Positions 6,833 to 10,156 of a stretch of 10,156 bases of DNA are shown piece after piece. Within the stretch, counting starts at the first letter, position 1; every line of letters starts with the position of its first letter. A model generated the notes under the pieces. It was not told the origin of the DNA. It worked only from the letters and a program-made list of their open reading frames with translations, and ran no database searches. The stretch comes from an uncultured Marvinbryantia sp. GTDB taxonomy: Bacteria; Bacillota; Clostridia; Lachnospirales; Lachnospiraceae. Where the stretch lies: the NCBI GenBank assembly GCA_947624335.1, contig CANQJX010000046.1, forward strand, positions 1-10,156. The letters run 5' to 3'. Made by a program: the position numbers and the translations under genes.

Positions 6833-8527
6833 TCAGGATTCAAACGGAAAGCGAAACTGTGTCAGCCCAAATTCGTCGCGCAGGGCGATCAGCTCCTTCT
6901 GTACCGCCTCGCCTACGGGAACGCCTTTATCCTTGCGGAACTGCCAGATTTCATATTCCTTTTCGCCCGCGGTGAAAATCCGCTTCTGCCCCGGCGCCTT
7001 TTCGGAGGCGCGCAGTTGGCGCAGAATTTCTCCGGCAGTCTTTTTAAAGCTCTCGGCTCCCATAAAGGCTTCCGTATCAATGGCGATAAAGAAATGTCCC
7101 AACGGATAAGGGATTTTGTTCCCGTCCGCGTCTTTTCCGGAAAGCATTTTCAGAAAGCTTCCCGCCTGCAGCGCCGCCGAGAGAATTTCCACTACCGTTG
7201 CGTAGCCGTATCCTTTATAGCCGGCAAGCGTCTCGCCAATGCCTCCGAGCGGGGCGAGCGCCGCTCTTGCGCAGTTCAGGTCTTCCAGGATCTGTTTGCT
7301 GTCTGTCAGGGCGCTGCCGTCCCGTCCGATCACCATACCCGCGGGCGTCGGCTGCCCCATTCTGGCATAATACTCAATCTTTCCGCGCTGTGAAATGGAC
7401 GTCGCGCAATCCAGTACAAACGGGAACGGCTCGTCCGTGGGAATACCGAACGTGATCGGATTGGTGCCAAGCATATTCTCCACCCCGAACGTCGGCGCAA
7501 TGGAGGGTCTCGCGTTGGTTCCCGTAATTCCGATCATATTGTTCTTCGTACACATAGTGGCATAGTACCCGGCAATCCCATAGTGCGTGGAATTACGCAC
7601 CGCCGTCATTCCCATGCCGTATGCCTTTGCCTTGTCAATCGCCATCTGCATGGCTTTCGTACCAATCACCATGCCCATGCCGTTGTGCCCGTCGATCACG
7701 GCCGTCGTCGGGGTTTCTTTGACCACCTCAAATTCTGTCACAGGGTTGAGAATACCGTCTTTGATACGGTCAATATAAATCGGTTTAAAGCGGTTGCACC
7801 CGTGGCTTTCGATCCCTCTGCGGTCGCTCTCCAACAGCACGTCCGTGCAGACGCGGGCGTCTTCTGAGGGGACGCCGCATTTTTCAAAAACCGCCGTCAT
7901 AAAATCTCCCATCAGCTCCCAGCCGACAAACGGCCTTGTCTCCTGCAGCTTTTCGCATTCCCGCGCGATCTGCGCTTCGCAGGAGCGCATAGCCAGAATG
8001 GTTTTCTCCATCAGGTCATCCAAAGTCCAGCCCAGACGCTCGGCTCCGGTGCGGATGACGTCTCTGGAACAGCCTGCCGCAAACCGCTTGTCTTTAAACT
8101 TCTTTTTCAGGCTGGAAACTTCCATATCCGCCACGCTTCCGGAAGGGCGCATACGCGCCGCCGCTCCGATCAGTCCGGTAAGCTCGTCCGCCGCAAACAG
8201 CACTTTTTCCATTTCATGCGTCGGTTCTACGTCGCAGCAGATCCCATAGCCGTGGCTGCACACGGAATGAATCATTTCTTCGCTTACGCCGCCGTCGCGC
8301 AAAAGCTGCGGCGCGCGCAGGCAATGTTCCTGCGGGTACTGTTCAAAATCAATATCGTGCAGCAGGCCGACGATTCCCCAATATTCTACCTCGCCGCCAT
8401 AACCGAGTTCTTTTGCATACCAGCGCATCACGCCTTCTACCGTTAACGCATGCTGAATATGAAACGGCTCCCTGTTGTATGTCCGCAGAAGCGCAAGCGC
8501 ATCCGCCCTGGAAATACTGCTCTGCAT
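6833..8527 (-). CDS. Fusion of an HD-superfamily hydrolase and an Ldh2-type malate/lactate/ureidoglycolate dehydrogenase
   Basis: One uninterrupted 564-residue reading frame carries two enzymes. Residues about 1-195 resemble stand-alone COG2316 HD hydrolases. Candidate metal ligands are H26, H57-D58 (in LLHDID) and D114 (in FAADELTGLI), followed by a basic KKKFKDKRFAAGCSR block at 141-155. Residues about 198-564 form a full Ldh2-family NAD(P)-dependent 2-hydroxyacid dehydrogenase: GIESHG at 238-243, STHYGIAGYY at 313-322, MLGTNPITFGIP at 352-363, LDCATSISQRGKI at 372-384, and GGIGETLAGYKGYG at 428-441. The family uses malate, lactate, ureidoglycolate or sulfolactate; the substrate here cannot be assigned, nor the hydrolase substrate. 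The start has an AAGGAG ribosome site (complement of 8537-8542) at 9-base spacing. An internal ATG at residue 210 follows a GGGAG five bases upstream and might give a separate dehydrogenase, though it would trim the domain's first helix. It lies 20 bp after a small membrane-protein gene and is probably in its operon. Confidence 0.9.
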   Translation of the reverse strand: MQSSISRADALALLRTYNREPFHIQHALTVEGVMRWYAKELGYGGEVEYWGIVGLLHDIDFEQYPQEHCLRAPQLLRDGGVSEEMIHSVCSHGYGICCDVEPTHEMEKVLFAADELTGLIGAAARMRPSGSVADMEVSSLKKKFKDKRFAAGCSRDVIRTGAERLGWTLDDLMEKTILAMRSCEAQIARECEKLQETRPFVGWELMGDFMTAVFEKCGVPSEDARVCTDVLLESDRRGIESHGCNRFKPIYIDRIKDGILNPVTEFEVVKETPTTAVIDGHNGMGMVIGTKAMQMAIDKAKAYGMGMTAVRNSTHYGIAGYYATMCTKNNMIGITGTNARPSIAPTFGVENMLGTNPITFGIPTDEPFPFVLDCATSISQRGKIEYYARMGQPTPAGMVIGRDGSALTDSKQILEDLNCARAALAPLGGIGETLAGYKGYGYATVVEILSAALQAGSFLKMLSGKDADGNKIPYPLGHFFIAIDTEAFMGAESFKKTAGEILRQLRASEKAPGQKRIFTAGEKEYEIWQFRKDKGVPVGEAVQKELIALRDEFGLTQFRFPFES

Positions 8528-8547
8528 CTATTCTCTCTCCTTCCGCT

Positions 8548-8826
8548 CTATTTTTTCGAAAACAGCCAGGCAAATATCGCAAGCGTAATCGCCATTCCAA
8601 TCCAGATCGCCGTTACATAAATCCGGTTAAATGCGCGTTTTTTCGGGCTGCGGTAATGGATGGCGGAAAAACCGCCGGCTTTTTGGGCAGCCCGGTGCTG
8701 CCGCTCCATTTTTTCTCTGATCCGCTTCCCATATTTTTTGTCGATCAGGGAAGCAATCAAAAGAGCGACCGCCATCGGTCCGATCAAAATTAGAATAATC
8801 CCGACCATAATAAGTTTATCTTCCAT
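8548..8826 (-). CDS. Small two-helix membrane protein of unknown function
   Basis: I do not recognise this 92-residue protein as a named family. It has a hydrophobic helix at about residues 6-28 (LIMVGIILILIGPMAVALLI), a strongly basic stretch at about 30-66 (KKYGKRIREKMERQHRAAQK and a second cluster PKKRAFNR), and a second helix at about 69-89 ending FSKK. The positive-inside rule puts the basic loop in the cytoplasm and both ends outside. The start at 8826 is chosen because an AAGGAGGG ribosome site (complement of 8835-8842) lies 8 bases upstream. The reading frame extends to 8937, but that would place the start upstream of the promoter at 8899-8927 and has no ribosome site. It is 20 bp ahead of the HD-Ldh2 gene, so the two are likely co-transcribed, but nothing else ties them functionally. 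Confidence 0.8.
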   Translation of the reverse strand: MEDKLIMVGIILILIGPMAVALLIASLIDKKYGKRIREKMERQHRAAQKAGGFSAIHYRSPKKRAFNRIYVTAIWIGMAITLAIFAWLFSKK

Positions 8827-8898
8827 GTTTTGCACCCTCCTTGCGCCTGTTTTCGCGTGTAAAAGCAACTTTGCGGTTCCCGCATACGTTCTACTTTG

Positions 8899-8927
8899 AT
8901 TATAGCATCCGCGCGTCCGCTTTACAA
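8899..8927 (-). promoter_or_regulatory. Promoter of the membrane protein and HD-Ldh2 operon
   Basis: On the minus strand, TTGTAA (complement of 8922-8927) is followed by 17 bases and a perfect TATAAT (complement of 8899-8904), with a TGc extended -10 just before it. Transcription should start near 8890, leaving a leader of about 65 bases before the 8826 start. This also supports choosing that start over the one at 8937. Confidence 0.78.
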
Positions 8928-8941
8928 TCAAAAACATTTAC

Positions 8942-8970
8942 AAAAGGAGCGGCAAACGCCGCTCCCTTTT
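8942..8970. terminator. Terminator-like hairpin in the divergent gap
   Basis: GGAGCGGC (8946-8953) pairs perfectly with GCCGCTCC (8958-8965) around an AAAC loop. A flanking AAAA (8942-8945) and CTTTT (8966-8970) extend it with one bulged base. It looks like a bidirectional intrinsic terminator, although the U-run is only four bases. It is oddly placed: it lies just upstream of the leftward promoter and before the rightward one, so no annotated gene reads into it directly. It may insulate the two units or end an unseen short transcript. Confidence 0.5.
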
Positions 8971-8974
8971 GCCT

Positions 8975-9000
8975 TATCGTTTTTGCGATACCATTTTTTT
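8975..9000 (+). terminator. Second weak hairpin followed by a T-run
   Basis: TATCG (8975-8979) and CGATA (8986-8990) form a 5-bp stem with a TTTTTG loop, followed after four bases by seven T residues (8994-9000). Alone it is weak, being short and AT-rich. Together with the stronger hairpin 5 bases upstream it would make a tandem terminator for rightward transcription. The call is tentative. Confidence 0.3.
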
Positions 9001-9067
9001 GCCGCCCGGAAAACAGCGTCCCTGGCAGCTATGATTATAATAGCGGAAAATTTTTCAAGCCAAACCT

Positions 9068-9095
9068 TTTACATTTGCCGCTGTTTTGCTATAAT
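9068..9095 (+). promoter_or_regulatory. Promoter of the PAP2 phosphatase gene
   Basis: TTTACA (9068-9073, five of six to the -35 consensus) is followed by 16 bases and a perfect TATAAT (9090-9095) preceded by TGc, an extended -10. The start should fall near 9101-9103, close to the GGGGGA ribosome site at 9108-9113. The leader is therefore under 20 bases, leaving little room for leader control. Confidence 0.78.
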
Positions 9096-9120
9096 GATGT
9101 AGAAAAAGGGGGATAAGAAA

Positions 9121-10083
9121 ATGGACATACAGTACTTACTGCTGCTGCAGAACCTGCGCGAGGCGACGGGCGGAGTGTTAAACGGCGCGTTCGAGCTGAT
9201 CACGAAGCTTGGAGAGGCGTCGATCGTCACGCTTCTTGTGGCGTTCGTTTACTGGTGCGTTGATAAGCGCGAGGGCATCTTCTTGATGTTGACGTTTTAC
9301 TATAACCGCGTGATCAACGGTTTTTTGAAGATCACCGCCTGTGTGTACCGTCCATGGATCCGGGATCCGCGCGTACTGCCTGTTCCGGAAGCGATGGCGG
9401 ACGCCACCGGCTATTCTTTTCCGAGCGGACATTCCGCGAACGCCGCCAGTTTTTTCGGGGGTCTTGCATATAACAAAAAGAACCCGAAAGCTTTCCGCGT
9501 CGTTATGGCCGTCCTTGTGCTGCTGATCGGATTTTCCCGCAATTATCTTGGCGTACACACGCCGCAGGATGTGATCGTTTCCATCATTCTGGCGGCCGCT
9601 TTGCTGTTTGCGTTTCGCAGACTGCTCGGCTGGGTGGACGAAAATCCGAATAAAGACTGGATCGTTCTTCTCGCGTGCGGGGCGCTCTGTGTTCTGCTGG
9701 TCGTCTATGCCTCCCTGAAAGGTTATCCGGCGGATTATGACGCGGCTGGCAATGTGATCGTGGATCCGGCCAAGATGCCCATTGATTCTTTCAAGAATGC
9801 CGGCATGGGACTCGGTTTCATTGTGGGATGGTTCTTAGAAAGAAGGTTCATAAAGTTTGAGACGGACGGAAAATGGTATTTCCGTGTGCTCCGCTACGCC
9901 GTCTGCATCACGGTCTACGAACTTTTAAAGACATACGCGGCGCCGCTGATCACAGGAGCGGTCGCGGGCGGAATCGGCAAGGCGCTGGAGCAGTTTGTTC
10001 TGATCCTTTACATCACGGCGGGAGCGCCCGTGCTGATCCGGCTTTTGCCCACCGGTTCCCCGTCAAAGCAATCTGCCCCGTAG
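9121..10083 (+). CDS. Membrane PAP2-family phosphatase
   Basis: The product is a 320-residue polytopic membrane protein of the PAP2 (type 2 phosphatidic acid phosphatase) superfamily. All three catalytic motifs are intact: K70-x6-R77-P78 in KITACVYRP, the PSGH motif at 101-104 (SFPSGHSAN), and S139-R140-x5-H146-x3-D150 in SRNYLGVHTPQD. His104 and His146 should be the acid and nucleophile. Hydrophobic segments lie near 34-48, 52-74, 124-138, 147-166, 179-198, 226-240, 256-275 and 287-307, so about 150 residues follow the catalytic core as extra membrane helices. Members act on lipid phosphates such as phosphatidic acid or undecaprenyl diphosphate, usually on the outer face of the membrane; which one cannot be told here. 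The ATG follows GGGGGA (9108-9113) at 7-base spacing. It has its own promoter and appears monocistronic within the window. Confidence 0.93.
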   Translation: MDIQYLLLLQNLREATGGVLNGAFELITKLGEASIVTLLVAFVYWCVDKREGIFLMLTFYYNRVINGFLKITACVYRPWIRDPRVLPVPEAMADATGYSFPSGHSANAASFFGGLAYNKKNPKAFRVVMAVLVLLIGFSRNYLGVHTPQDVIVSIILAAALLFAFRRLLGWVDENPNKDWIVLLACGALCVLLVVYASLKGYPADYDAAGNVIVDPAKMPIDSFKNAGMGLGFIVGWFLERRFIKFETDGKWYFRVLRYAVCITVYELLKTYAAPLITGAVAGGIGKALEQFVLILYITAGAPVLIRLLPTGSPSKQSAP

Positions 10084-10090
10084 AGAACCT

Positions 10091-10100
10091 GCACCGGTGC
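10091..10100. repeat. 10-bp perfect palindrome after the PAP2 gene
   Basis: GCACCGGTGC is perfectly self-complementary and begins 8 bp after the PAP2 stop codon. A further weak dyad follows (GCCAG at 10112-10116 with CTGGC at 10125-10129). No clean T-run follows either, so I cannot call a terminator. The remaining bases to 10156 hold no recognisable gene on either strand. Confidence 0.3.
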
Positions 10101-10156
10101 CGATCTTCGCGGCCAGCTTTTTCCCTGGCGGTTTTCGCCGTCCCTTCCAAAAGCAC

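Noticed and set aside
8827..8937. Upstream extension of the small membrane protein to an ATG at 8937
   Set aside because: It has no ribosome site, and the TATAAT promoter at 8899-8927 would lie inside the extended gene. The start at 8826 has AAGGAGGG at 8-base spacing.
9034..9063. Possible extra promoter around ATTATAAT at 9034-9041
   Set aside because: Rightward there is no -35. Leftward only TTGGCT at 18-base spacing fits, and it would read into the hairpins, so support is too thin to list.
10084..10156. Possible end of a leftward gene at the right edge
   Set aside because: Minus-strand frames stay open for a short way but show no recognisable family sequence, and the stretch is too short to judge.

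Overview
The window looks like ordinary chromosome from a Gram-positive anaerobe of the Clostridia, most likely a Lachnospiraceae-like gut organism. The pointers are strong AGGAGG-type ribosome sites, consensus sigma-A-like promoters (two with TGcTATAAT extended -10 elements), a QueH-type epoxyqueuosine reductase, and a MarR regulator joined to a heterodimeric ABC exporter of a form common in that family. The genus is a guess from family resemblance, not from a search. I see no rRNA, tRNA, CRISPR array, insertion sequence or phage gene.

Layout. (1) Positions 1-2523, minus strand: queH, then argH, then the start of asd, which runs off the left edge. argH and asd are tightly packed: the argH stop overlaps the asd Shine-Dalgarno sequence. 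(2) Positions 2524-2693: a compact divergent control region. The -35 hexamers of the leftward queH promoter and the rightward marR promoter abut. An inverted repeat covers the queH -10, and a threefold 15-bp repeat lies in the marR leader. (3) Positions 2694-6830, plus strand: a MarR-type regulator (TTG start) and two ABC exporter half-transporters. All three genes overlap end to end, so they are almost certainly one operon. The two ATPases have complementary changes that leave one good and one degenerate ATP site, as in BmrCD, LmrCD and TM287/288 type exporters. (4) Positions 6833-8826, minus strand: a small two-helix membrane protein followed by an unusual single polypeptide. This joins an HD-superfamily phosphohydrolase (COG2316-like) to a complete Ldh2-type NAD(P)-dependent malate/lactate/ureidoglycolate dehydrogenase. 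Its stop codon is only 2 bp from the stop of the convergent ABC operon. (5) Positions 8827-9120: a second divergent control region, with a good promoter for each direction and terminator-like hairpins between them. (6) Positions 9121-10083, plus strand: a membrane PAP2-family phosphatase with all three catalytic motifs. The last 73 bases hold no recognisable gene.

How the parts work together. The left block is housekeeping (arginine, aspartate-family amino acids, queuosine in tRNA). The centre is a self-regulated exporter cassette, probably for drugs or other amphipathic toxic compounds. The HD-Ldh2 fusion is the most unusual item. I found no clear evidence of a wholly new multi-gene system; the fusion and the compact operator region are the two places most worth following up.
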